DNA of 10,877 nt from CAZDBA01 sp964503615 (GTDB lineage Bacteria; Planctomycetota; Planctomycetia; Pirellulales; Pirellulaceae), in contig CAZDBA010000161.1 of assembly GCA_964503615.1 (NCBI GenBank), positions 1-10,877 on the forward strand. The letters run 5' to 3'. Of the stretch, positions 1-8,500 are shown one piece after another (position 1 is the first letter of the stretch; the number at the start of each line of letters is the position of its first letter). Below the pieces are notes generated by a model. The model was not told the origin of the DNA. It searched no databases and saw only the letters and a program-made list of their open reading frames with translations. Made by a program: the position numbers and the translations under genes.

Positions 1-3000
1 TTCAACTGCCGGCGACGATCTGACCGAAGCAGTTGTTGTCGAAATCCTTGCCGACCTTGTCACTGAAAAGACGCTGGCAAGCGGAAACCCAGTACCGGCG
101 GAAGGTGATAGTGTCACATTCCAGATTGCAGTCACCAACAACGGTGCTGCTCAAGCAACGGGCGTTTCGCTAGTTGACCAATTGCCAACTGGAATCACTT
201 TTACCAGCAGTTCGGTATCTCAAGGAACCTACAACATCACAACCGGATTGTGGAACATTGGCACAATCAACGCCGGTGACTTCGCAGTCATCACATTGAC
301 CGGAACGGTAGATGTCGGTGAAGGTGGAAACACCATCACCAACATCACCACGGCAGCAACTGGCGATCAAATTGATCCGACAACTGCTGGCGATGATCTA
401 GACGAATCGGTCACTGTTGACAATAACGCCGACCTGGTGACCGTCAAGACACTTACCAGTGGCAACCCAACTCCGCTCGAGGGTGATGTTGTTACGTATG
501 AGATCGAAGTCACCAACAATGGTACCGCTCAAGCAACCAACGTCTCGCTGATCGACTTGCTACCCTCAGGACTGACAGCAACCGCCGGTAACGGAGCGAT
601 CACTCAAGGAACCTACAATGCGGCCACAGGTCTGTTCAACATCGGAACGCTCAATGTTGGTGAAACCGCTACGTTGACGATCGAAGGTACCGTTGATGTA
701 GGCCAAGGTGGTAACACCATCACCAACATCACTACGGCAGCAGAAGGCGATCAAGACGATCCAACAACCGCTGGCGATGACCTCGATGAATCGGTCGTCG
801 TTGACGCCAACGCCGATCTGGTTACCGTCAAAACACTTACCAGTGGAAACCCAACTCCGATCGAAGGCGAAGTGGTTACTTTCCAAATCGAAGTCACCAA
901 CAATGGTACGGCTCAAGCAACGGGCGTCTCGCTAACGGACTTGCTACCGGCAGGACTGACAGCGACCGCCGGTAATGGAGCCATCACTCAGGGAACCTAC
1001 GATGCGGCGACCGGCCTGTTCGACATCGGAACGCTCAACATTGGTCAAACCGCTACGTTGACGATCGAAGGTACCGTTGATGTGGGCCAAGGCGGTAACA
1101 CCATCACCAACATCACTACGGCAGCAACTGGCGATCAGCCTGATCCGTCTACCGTTGGCGATGATCTGGATGAATCGGTTGTCGTAGGTGCCAACGCAGA
1201 TTTGGTAACTGTCAAAACGCTTGCCAGTGGCAACCCTACTCCGGATATAGGTGACACCGTCATCTTCCAGATCGAAGTCACCAACAATGGTTCCGCACAA
1301 GCAACCAACGTGTCGCTGACCGATCTACTGCCTGCTGGCCTGACGGCAACTGCCAATAACGGCATAGCATCTCAGGGAACTTATGATCCTGTAACGGGGC
1401 TGTTTAGCATCGGAACGCTGAACGTTGGTCAAACCGCAACGCTAACGCTTGAAGGTACGGTCAATGCTAACCCTGGCACTACGATCACCAACATCACGAC
1501 AGCAGCGACCGGCGATCAACCGGACCCATCAACTGCTGGCGACGATCTTGACGAATCGGTCAATCCAATTCAACCCATCGCGGAAATTGGTATCGCCAAA
1601 GAAGCTGGTGTTGCCGTACCAAACGGTGAAAACTTCGACGTGACCTTTACACTGGTCTACGAAAACACTGGCAACGTTGCCCTCAACAACCTTACGTTGC
1701 TGGACGACATTGCAACTCAGTTCGGAGACGCATTTATTTCGGTAGGTGGATTGGCGGTTCAAAACTTTGCAGGAACTGGCACCGCCCCCACTGCGAATAC
1801 AGCATGGCAAGCGGACACGACTCAGAATCTGCTCAGCGGTGGAACGGTCAACATCGGTGATCGGTTCGAAGTCGTCTTTACCGCCACGATCGACCCGGAT
1901 GCCGCCAATGGCCCGTCTCAAGGTTTGACCAATCAGGCGACAGCCGGAGGAGACGCGATTAGCCCGGACGGGACTCCACTGACCGATGCTGCCGGCAACC
2001 TGATCACTGCCACCGATGTCAGTGACAACGGTACCGATCCAAATGGTGAGAATGGCGAAGACAATGGAGATGGCGTTGCTGGTAACGATCCGACTCCGGT
2101 CATCATCGCGGATCTGGCAATCGCCAAGTCGATTGCCGGCGAACCGGTACTGACCGGACTCGGCAACTTTGTGGTGACTTACCAAGTCGTGGTCGAGAAC
2201 ACTGGAACGGTCGACTTGGCCAGCCTCAGCTTGCTGGAAGATCTTTCCACTCAGTTTGGAGCCGCTTTTGTAAACGCTGGCAATCTGTCGATCGTAGCCG
2301 GTACCAGTGATCCTATCAGCAACATCGTTGTGGACTCGGCCGCTTGGAATGGTAACACAAGTATCGAATTGCTGGATGCTTCTAACGCCAACATCCTTGC
2401 AGTGGGTGATTCATTCACTTTCCAGTTTGATGTCGAGATTGATCCCCAACAGGTTACCGCCCCATTGGAGAATCAAGTTGAAGGTTCTGGTGACGCTGTG
2501 AATGCCAATGGCAACCCGATTCTCGATGCAAACGGCGACCCAATCAGTGCTGAGGATCTGAGTGACAGCGGAACCGATCCAAATGGAACAAATCCAGACG
2601 TGGCCGATGACCAAGGCACACCTGACGATCCAACACTCTTCGATCCTCCTGAGGTTCCTCTCGGACAGATCTCTGGTACTGTTTTCCAAGATGACAACAA
2701 CGATGGAATCCAGGATCCGGGCGAAGCCGGACTTGCCGGTGTAGAGATAACACTCACTGGAACAGATGTGTTCGGAAATCCTGTTGCAGTTACCGTTTTC
2801 ACCGATGCAAACGGAAACTACTCGTTCGACGATCTACCAGCTGGAGATTACACCATCACACAGACCCAACCTGATGGATTGGACAATGGAGTTGGCAACG
2901 GGGTTGTGATCTCCAACATTCAACTTGGATTTGGGGAAGTCATAGGAAACAACACCTTTGCAGAGTTGCTTCCTGGCGATTCACCAGGAGCTTCTGGCAA

Positions 3001-3508
3001 TCCTCCTAGACTGCCTGGATTCTTGCCTATCCAATCCGCGCCTCTCAGCAATTTACTCAACCAGTTTGCCAATGGACCCGGTACCATCTATTCCGGCGTT
3101 CCAATCAACGCTAACGCTGACCCGCTCTCGCTGGATAGCGGACGTGCTGTAACTGGCGGATACTCTGTTGATTCAGGTGCGACCGATTGTTGTTGCTGTG
3201 AACCGGTTGTATCCGAATGCGGGCAGGCCTGCGATGCTTGTGGCAACCCAATTCAAAGCGATGTTATCATCGACGATTGTGGCTGTGGTCCTGCAATGCC
3301 GCTGGAGCAAGTACCGGCTCAAGTTATCGAAGGACCCTATCACGAAACGGGACAAACTGAATCACATTCAGAAGAGTTCCCTGTTGAAACTGCTACAAGC
3401 AGTAGTGATAACGAGCAACCTGTAGAAGAGCAAAACGGAAATACGGCTTCCAAAAGTGGAAAAGGCTTGTCATTCCTCAAGCGATTTACGAACTGGCTCT
3501 CTGTCTAA
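1..3508 (+). CDS. Giant DUF11-repeat / SdrD_B-like surface protein (5' end outside window)
   Basis: This is the C-terminal 1168 residues of a larger protein; the frame is open from base 2 and ends at TAA 3506-3508, with no start in the window. Visible residues 1-16 are the tail of a further repeat. Then come four DUF11-type units (about 17-142, 143-270, 271-398, 399-520) built on TNNGTAQAT, DLLPxGLTAT and ITNITTAAxGDQ, and two longer divergent units (about 527-702 and 703-884) opening with GIAKEAG / AIAKSIAG and ending in Asp/Asn-rich linkers. An SdrD_B/Cna-B-like domain follows (about 888-990; DDNNDGIQDPGE, TDANGNYSFDDLPAGDYTI). The end holds nine cysteines (1063-1095), an acidic Ser-rich linker and a basic tail. 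DUF11 and SdrD_B domains are typical of long extracellular proteins, so a structural or adhesive surface role is inferred. No sortase motif or transmembrane helix is visible. The domain calls are firm; the exact function is unknown. Confidence 0.9.
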   Translation, partial: STAGDDLTEAVVVEILADLVTEKTLASGNPVPAEGDSVTFQIAVTNNGAAQATGVSLVDQLPTGITFTSSSVSQGTYNITTGLWNIGTINAGDFAVITLTGTVDVGEGGNTITNITTAATGDQIDPTTAGDDLDESVTVDNNADLVTVKTLTSGNPTPLEGDVVTYEIEVTNNGTAQATNVSLIDLLPSGLTATAGNGAITQGTYNAATGLFNIGTLNVGETATLTIEGTVDVGQGGNTITNITTAAEGDQDDPTTAGDDLDESVVVDANADLVTVKTLTSGNPTPIEGEVVTFQIEVTNNGTAQATGVSLTDLLPAGLTATAGNGAITQGTYDAATGLFDIGTLNIGQTATLTIEGTVDVGQGGNTITNITTAATGDQPDPSTVGDDLDESVVVGANADLVTVKTLASGNPTPDIGDTVIFQIEVTNNGSAQATNVSLTDLLPAGLTATANNGIASQGTYDPVTGLFSIGTLNVGQTATLTLEGTVNANPGTTITNITTAATGDQPDPSTAGDDLDESVNPIQPIAEIGIAKEAGVAVPNGENFDVTFTLVYENTGNVALNNLTLLDDIATQFGDAFISVGGLAVQNFAGTGTAPTANTAWQADTTQNLLSGGTVNIGDRFEVVFTATIDPDAANGPSQGLTNQATAGGDAISPDGTPLTDAAGNLITATDVSDNGTDPNGENGEDNGDGVAGNDPTPVIIADLAIAKSIAGEPVLTGLGNFVVTYQVVVENTGTVDLASLSLLEDLSTQFGAAFVNAGNLSIVAGTSDPISNIVVDSAAWNGNTSIELLDASNANILAVGDSFTFQFDVEIDPQQVTAPLENQVEGSGDAVNANGNPILDANGDPISAEDLSDSGTDPNGTNPDVADDQGTPDDPTLFDPPEVPLGQISGTVFQDDNNDGIQDPGEAGLAGVEITLTGTDVFGNPVAVTVFTDANGNYSFDDLPAGDYTITQTQPDGLDNGVGNGVVISNIQLGFGEVIGNNTFAELLPGDSPGASGNPPRLPGFLPIQSAPLSNLLNQFANGPGTIYSGVPINANADPLSLDSGRAVTGGYSVDSGATDCCCCEPVVSECGQACDACGNPIQSDVIIDDCGCGPAMPLEQVPAQVIEGPYHETGQTESHSEEFPVETATSSSDNEQPVEEQNGNTASKSGKGLSFLKRFTNWLSV
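50..1561 (+). repeat. Tandem DUF11-encoding repeat array, about 384 bp period
   Basis: Four in-frame units start at the Ala codon of the recurring ADLVT motif at 50, 428, 812 and 1196, giving lengths of 378, 384, 384 and 366 bases. Units two and three are the most alike at DNA level; 663-699 and 1047-1083 are identical over 37 bases. Unit four differs most towards its end, where VDVGQGGNTIT becomes VNANPGTTIT. The residues before base 50 match the end of the same unit, so the array continues beyond the left edge. The high DNA identity points to recent duplication or gene conversion. Confidence 0.93.
1580..2650 (+). repeat. Two longer, divergent DUF11-like units with Asp/Asn-rich linkers
   Basis: Two units of about 176 residues begin at 1580 (AEIGIAKEAG) and 2108 (ADLAIAKSIAG). 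They share the order ENTGxVxLxxLxLLxD, then TQFGxAF, xxVGDxFxFxxxxDP, and a closing SDxGTDPNG segment. They are repeats at protein level only; their DNA has diverged far more than the 384-base units before them, which suggests an older duplication. The closing linkers (2015-2074 and 2552-2629) are rich in Asp and Asn and resemble calcium-dependent linkers of other bacterial surface proteins; calcium binding is inferred. Confidence 0.75.
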
Positions 3509-3572
3509 GGCTCACCAAAAACGGGCAAGCCTCCACGCTTCGACTGATCGTTTCGACCGATCGTTAACCATT

Positions 3573-3600
3573 ACTCCGGGATTCTTCCCGGAGTTTTTTT
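3573..3600 (+). terminator. Intrinsic terminator of the giant surface-protein gene
   Basis: A perfect 9-bp stem pairs 3573-3581 (ACTCCGGGA) with 3586-3594 around a TTCT loop, and runs directly into seven T residues (3594-3600). It lies 65 bases after the stop codon. On the minus strand the stem is followed by TAATGG rather than a T-tract, so it should stop plus-strand transcription better than csrA transcription arriving from the other side. Confidence 0.9.
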
Positions 3601-3630
3601 GCAACAGGGTCGACGCGACTGATCTACCGC

Positions 3631-3867
3631 CTAACCAGCGTTAGCAACCGGAACAAGGCACTCGAGGACCTGCTCCGCGTTGACTTCGATCGTGGTAAGG
3701 GGAGCTGGCTCCATACCGAACGGCTTCAACTCGCCTCTCAGCACTTTCACATCCCTTGGTGCTGAAATCCCCAAGCGAACAGTGTTGCCTTTGATTTTCA
3801 AGACCTCGATCGTGATCTGACCGTCGATGATTACTTGCTGATCTTTTTTGCGCGTTAGTACTAACAT
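3631..3867 (-). CDS. csrA: Carbon storage regulator CsrA (RsmA), RNA-binding translational regulator
   Basis: This encodes a 78-residue protein beginning MLVLTRK, the invariant CsrA start. CsrA is a cytoplasmic homodimer that binds GGA motifs in mRNA leaders, usually blocking ribosome access. The core GNTVRLGISAPRDVKVLR is intact; Leu4 and Arg44, which contact RNA in characterised homologues, are both present. The usual REE after position 43 reads RGE here. At 78 residues it is longer than E. coli CsrA (61) and nearer to the Bacillus type, whose extended C-terminus binds the antagonist FliW; whether this tail binds FliW is unknown. The frame is open further upstream to 4005, but the family start and the ribosome-binding site at 3874-3878 fix the ATG at 3865-3867. 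The gene is convergent with the giant surface-protein gene and divergent from the small DUF11 protein gene. Confidence 0.96.
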   Translation of the reverse strand: MLVLTRKKDQQVIIDGQITIEVLKIKGNTVRLGISAPRDVKVLRGELKPFGMEPAPLTTIEVNAEQVLECLVPVANAG

Positions 3868-4194
3868 TTCGTTCTCCTGAATTTGTCTTCCTTGATAATG
3901 AACAAGCCAACTTGGCTCTGTATTACTTTTCGCTATTACCGTGACACCTTTGGACAATCTGAAATAAAAAACCCAAAAAGGTGAAAAATAGCTCACAAAG
4001 CCCAAGTTCCTAACAAAGAGGCTCCACTCTGCAATCAGCTAGCGAGTAAAAGAACGAGTTACGATAAATCAGATCGTGATAGTGCTAGCCGGCAGTATTC
4101 ACCGAATTGGTAATCAAAGACGATTCCGCCTGACCGTAAACCGCCGATTTTTGAGAACGGGATAAGCATCAAATTTGTATCTAGTTGTGTGACC
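3868..4194. promoter_or_regulatory. Divergent intergenic region between csrA and the secreted DUF11 gene
   Basis: These 327 bases must hold the promoters for both divergent genes. On the csrA side there are two GGA motifs, an interrupted 13-base palindrome at 3905-3917 (AGCCAA-C-TTGGCT), and an A/T-rich block around 3961-3990. I could not assign a convincing -35/-10 pair to either gene: a possible csrA -10 (TAATAC, minus strand, 3920-3925) has only a weak -35 partner. On the other side, TTGAGA at 4151-4156 is followed by only a poor -10. No tRNA, small RNA gene or credible small ORF was recognised. Confidence 0.5.
3874..3878 (-). promoter_or_regulatory. csrA Shine-Dalgarno site overlapping a GGA motif
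   Basis: On the minus strand, AGGAG lies six bases before the csrA ATG. It is the only clear Shine-Dalgarno sequence ahead of a gene in this window and decides the start codon over the longer open frame. Its GGA core is the type of site CsrA binds. A second one, AAGGA, occurs upstream at 3889-3893. Confidence 0.85.
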
Positions 4195-5262
4195 ATGAAT
4201 CTGAATCTAATGTTTGCCGCTTTAAGCGCAGTTTTCGTTCTCAACGTTTCATTATTTGCACAGCAAACGCCCTTACCCCAATTAGGGATTACACCCACTC
4301 AAGCCAGTCAGCACTCTATCTTGGAACGACCCGGCCAGCCAAAACTTCCCATTGCACATGTAGCACAGGGCCCCGTCGATAAAAGCGCTAACGAAACATT
4401 CAAGGACGAACCTTCGATTCTGAACATCGAAAAAGCCGCTCAGGAAACAGACCTGCTCATGATCGACACATCCGTCGATTATGACACCTCAGACAGTGCA
4501 CGGAACGACGCACAACCTAAACTACAACAGACCAAAAAATTCGCTGTCAGTTTTGAAGGCCCTTCGGAGATCCAACAGGACAAACTTCAAATCTTTCAAT
4601 TTCGCGTCACCAATGCCCAAAACGTTCCTTCAAGACCTGCAGTAATCAGGCTCAACACAGCGGACGGTCTTGAGTTCGTTGACTCAACCGTGCAAGCTCG
4701 AGTTGATCCCGAACGGAAGATGGTCGAGTGGCCGGTTCGATCATTGGCCCCGAACGAGTCACTCCAAGTCAACTTTCGCTCTCGAGGAACACAGCCGGGC
4801 GAGAAAACACAATCACTGTCCGTTCTCCAGGACTTGCAGCTGATTCAAAACCAAACTTTCCAATCGTACATTTTGGAAAAACAAGCTATTCAAGCAAGTA
4901 TCGTTTCGCGCACCAGGTCGGTTCCCGTCGGCCATCCCAAAGAAGTAGAAGTACGTTTGACCAACTTGACGCCAGACCTTCAACAGAATCTGGAAGTACA
5001 AATTGAACTGCCTGAGGGAGTCCAGGTGGTTGACTCGGTCCTGTACAACGTTGAGGGCAATCTGGTCAAGTTTCTACCATTCGACATCCGAGCCAATCAA
5101 ACGAGACACGTCTCACTAACGGTCGTGGGAAACACAGCAGGCCAATCTCAACTGAGTGCCACGGTCGTTTCCAAAACGCATCCGATTTCCAACAAGGAAA
5201 ATACCGAACTCCGATTTTTCCAAGTCGCCAGAGCCGGTTCAGAGCTTACAAGCCAGCGATAA
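4195..5262 (+). CDS. Exported protein with two DUF11-like beta-sandwich domains
   Basis: This encodes 355 residues. Residues 1-23 form a probable signal peptide: a hydrophobic stretch from about 5 to 22 ending SLFA before QQ, although the n-region has no Lys or Arg. A Pro/Gln-rich low-complexity stretch runs to about 115. Two DUF11-like domains follow (about 116-229 and 233-344), recognisable from VTNAQNVPSRP, GLEFVDS, SLAPNESLQV in the first and RLTNLTP, LPEGVQVVDS in the second. There are no cysteines, no membrane anchor and no enzyme motif, so it is probably a soluble periplasmic or surface protein with a binding or structural role. ATG 4195 is preferred over GTG 4189, two codons upstream, because it gives a cleaner signal peptide; neither has a clear Shine-Dalgarno sequence. 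It is divergent from csrA. I do not recognise a named gene. Confidence 0.85.
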   Translation: MNLNLMFAALSAVFVLNVSLFAQQTPLPQLGITPTQASQHSILERPGQPKLPIAHVAQGPVDKSANETFKDEPSILNIEKAAQETDLLMIDTSVDYDTSDSARNDAQPKLQQTKKFAVSFEGPSEIQQDKLQIFQFRVTNAQNVPSRPAVIRLNTADGLEFVDSTVQARVDPERKMVEWPVRSLAPNESLQVNFRSRGTQPGEKTQSLSVLQDLQLIQNQTFQSYILEKQAIQASIVSRTRSVPVGHPKEVEVRLTNLTPDLQQNLEVQIELPEGVQVVDSVLYNVEGNLVKFLPFDIRANQTRHVSLTVVGNTAGQSQLSATVVSKTHPISNKENTELRFFQVARAGSELTSQR

Positions 5263-5524
5263 CAGCGGTTTTTTCGCGGCAGTGAACCGACAGCAATCGC
5301 ACCTGTCAGTCACAAAGTGTTAAATCGAATGCAAAAGTCACGGGGACTTAGTGAACCTATAAAACACGATTCGGTCCACCCATTACCGCCGCGTTTTATC
5401 GCAGTCTGTTCTCCAACCACAAAATAGACCAAGCCCCGCTGGTGAGTCGTTTGTCGACTGAGACAATTTGGACTACCTTCTTTGAAACCCGGTGTATTGT
5501 TTCGAACTTAGATTGTGAACCCAC
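5263..5524. other. Intergenic region upstream of hrpA, no gene seen
   Basis: These 262 bases contain no credible gene. A T6 run at 5269-5274 just after the stop lacks a good stem, so no intrinsic terminator can be called. Small inverted repeats occur at 5335-5349 (AAGTC/GACTT, 5-base loop) and near 5450-5465 (TTGTC/GACAA, 6-base loop); both are short and have no T-tract. AGTGAACC occurs twice, at 5281 and 5350. An hrpA promoter probably lies here, but no convincing -35/-10 pair was found. Confidence 0.5.
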
Positions 5525-8500
5525 GTGCAACCCGCAGCTCTTGAATCCGCCCGCAAGTCGATTGATGAGCTCATGCAGTGTGACCGCTTTCGGATGCGCC
5601 GCTGGCTGGGCAGGATTCGTAAAAGCAACGATGTTGCCGAATTCGAAAAATGGCAAGCTGCCGCAGCCAAATCTTCTGAGCTCCGAAAGAAAAGAGTAGA
5701 GTCGAAACCGAAAATCAACTTTGACGAATCGCTACCCATCTTTCAGCGCCGTGAAGAGATCGGTACTGCCATCCGTGAAAACCAGGTTGTCGTCGTCAGC
5801 GGTGAAACCGGAAGCGGCAAATCAACTCAACTCCCTTTGATTGCGTTGGAACAGGGGTACGGCATCTCCGGTTTGATCGGGCACACGCAACCACGTCGAA
5901 TCGCGGCTCGAGGCGTATCGGCCAGGATTGCAAGTCAGCTAGGGTGCAAGCTGGGAACCACCATTGGCTACAAAATGCGATTCGCGGATGAGACGAATCC
6001 GGAGACGTTGGTCAAGTTGATGACCGATGGAATCTTGCTTGCCGAAACTCAAACCGATCGGTTTCTGGACGCCTATGATTTGTTAATCGTTGACGAAGCT
6101 CACGAGCGTTCGCTCAATATCGACTTTCTACTTGGGTACTTGAAACAAATCCTGCACAAGCGGGCCGATCTGCGATTGGTGATCACCTCTGCCACGATCG
6201 ATACCGCGCGCTTTGCAGAACATTTCAACACTGACCCGGCAAAACCAACGCCAATCATCAACGTCGAGGGGAGAACGTTTCCCGTCGAGATCGTCTACAA
6301 AGAAGTCGGAAGTGAAATCGACGAGCGTGACATCCAGGACCAAGTCGTTGCCTCGTGTGTCGAGTTGGCTCAGATCGACAAAGGGGATATGCTGGTTTTT
6401 TTGCCAACTGAAAAAGACATTCGCAACGTAGCGAAAAAGTTGCGAGCCGCTTACTTTCCCGGCGACTCTGGAAACCGCCAAACTGAAATTCTTCCGCTCT
6501 ACGCTCGACTTACCACCGACCAACAGAACCAGATTTTCCAACCCCATTCGCATCGCCGAATCGTCCTGGCTACGAACGTTGCGGAATCGTCAATCACGGT
6601 GCCCGGGATCAAATACGTCGTCGATACCGGAACCGCTCGCATCAGCCGCTATGCCCCGCGAAGCAAAGTCCAACGACTGCCGATCGAAGCCGTTTCGCAA
6701 GCCTCCGCAAACCAAAGAGCCGGACGTTGCGGACGAGTCGAGCCGGGGATTTGCATTCGGCTATACTCAGAAGAGGACTACGAAAACCGCTCTGCGTTTA
6801 CGACGCCTGAGATTCGGCGAACCAATCTGGCCAGCGTGATCCTTCAGACGCTCTCGCTGAATCTTGGAGAGATCGAACAGTTTCCTTTTCTCGACCCACC
6901 ACGACCTGAAGCGATTCGAGACGGTTACAAAACGCTCTTTGAAATTGGCGCAGTCGACGGCGCCCAACGACTGACCAAGCTTGGCCGACGACTCAGTAAG
7001 CTGCCGGTGGACCCGCGAATCGGAAAGATCATTTTCGAAGCGGACTCCAACGGTTGCCTAGCTGACATCCTTGTGATTGCCTCCGCATTGGAAATTCAAG
7101 ACCCTCGCCAGCGCCCGTTGGACAAACAACAGGCTGCGGACACGGCCCACGAACAATTCGCCGATCCGCACTCTGATTTTATGGCGATACTGAATCTGTG
7201 GAACTTTTTTCAAGAGCAGAAAGAGAACCTCTCCAACAGCAAACTCAGAAAATGTTGCCAGACCAACTTCCTTTCTTACTCACTTATGCAACAGTGGCGA
7301 GACGTCTACCGACAGTTGCGACAAATGTCTCGCGAAGCCCGTTTGCACATTGGTGACCGAAAAGGGGAATACGATCCGATTCACAAAAGTCTATTAGCCG
7401 GATTCCTGTCCGGTGTTGCCATGTTGGAAGATCGTTTTGAGTATACCGGCGCGGGTGGTGTAAAATTCCACCTCTGGCCTGGCTCGGGTGTGTTTGGAGG
7501 CAAGCCGAAATGGGTCATCGTCAGCGAATTGGTAGAGACGACCAAACGATATGGTCGAACAGTTGCCAAAGTCGCACCCGAATGGATCGAGTCGCTGGCA
7601 GAACATCTGGTCAAACGACGTTACGACGATCCGTTCTACAGTTCCAAAAAACAATCGGCGATGGCTTACGAGAACGTTACCCTGTTCGGGCTGCCCATCG
7701 TCCTGCGACGTCGAGTCGGCTTTATCAAAATCAACCCCGAAGAATCTCGACAACTGTTCATCGACCATGGCTTGGTCGCTGGCGAACTGCGAGCCAATCA
7801 CGCTTTTTATCGCGCCAACCAGGAACTGAGACAATCGATTCAGGATATCGCCGACAAGACACGAGATCGAGCGATGGTGGTTGATGACTATAACGTCTCG
7901 CAGTTTTACGAAGAACGCCTGCCGCAGGAAGCGGTCGATCACATCAGCCTGCTGAACCTACTCAAGGATGACAGCACGGGGCTGAACCAGCGATTGAAGA
8001 TGACCCAAAACGATCTGCTGCCGGACCACGGTGACACTGATATTCAACAACAGTTCCCCGACGAAGTCGTAGTGGGCTCGATCCAGGTCCCTGTCGAATA
8101 TCGTTTCGCACCGGGCGAATCGGACGACGGCCCGACCGTTTTGATTCCCGTTGAGGGAGTGGGACAAGTCGACGATTTACAGACGGGCTGGCTGGTACCC
8201 GGTTTGGTTCCTGGTCGTATCGAAGCGATGATTCGCAGTCTTCCGAAGTCGCTCCGCCGCAACTTGATCCCGGCACCTCAAACCGCAACCCAGGTCGCCA
8301 ACACGATCCCGTTTGGCAAAGGCGCATTCGTCGATGCGGTTGCCCGCGAGTTGAGCCGATTATCACCCGATCCGATCCTGCCTGAAATGTTCAATCAGGA
8401 AAAAGTTCAATCGCATCTACTGGTCAATATGAAAGTAATCGACGCCGAAGGCGAAGTGCTCGCGACTGGTCGATCGGTCGCCGATCTTAAAGAGCAACTT

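Noticed and set aside
1529..2185. Long minus-strand open frame (218 codons) inside the giant gene
   Set aside because: It lies opposite a strongly supported repeat protein and shows no recognisable domain; long antisense frames are expected opposite such repetitive coding sequence.
3868..4005. N-terminal extension of csrA by about 46 residues in the same frame
   Set aside because: CsrA proteins begin MLVLTRK, and a clear ribosome-binding site sits just before that ATG; the upstream stretch is simply open by chance.
4059..4298. Minus-strand open frame of 79 codons overlapping the start of the exported DUF11 gene
   Set aside because: It overlaps the signal peptide coding region, has no recognisable domain and no ribosome-binding site, and looks like a chance frame.
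5335..5349. Small hairpin with a GGGG-containing loop upstream of hrpA
   Set aside because: The stem is only 5 bp and no T-tract follows, so it is not a terminator; there is no transposase or flanking repeat to support a mobile-element remnant.
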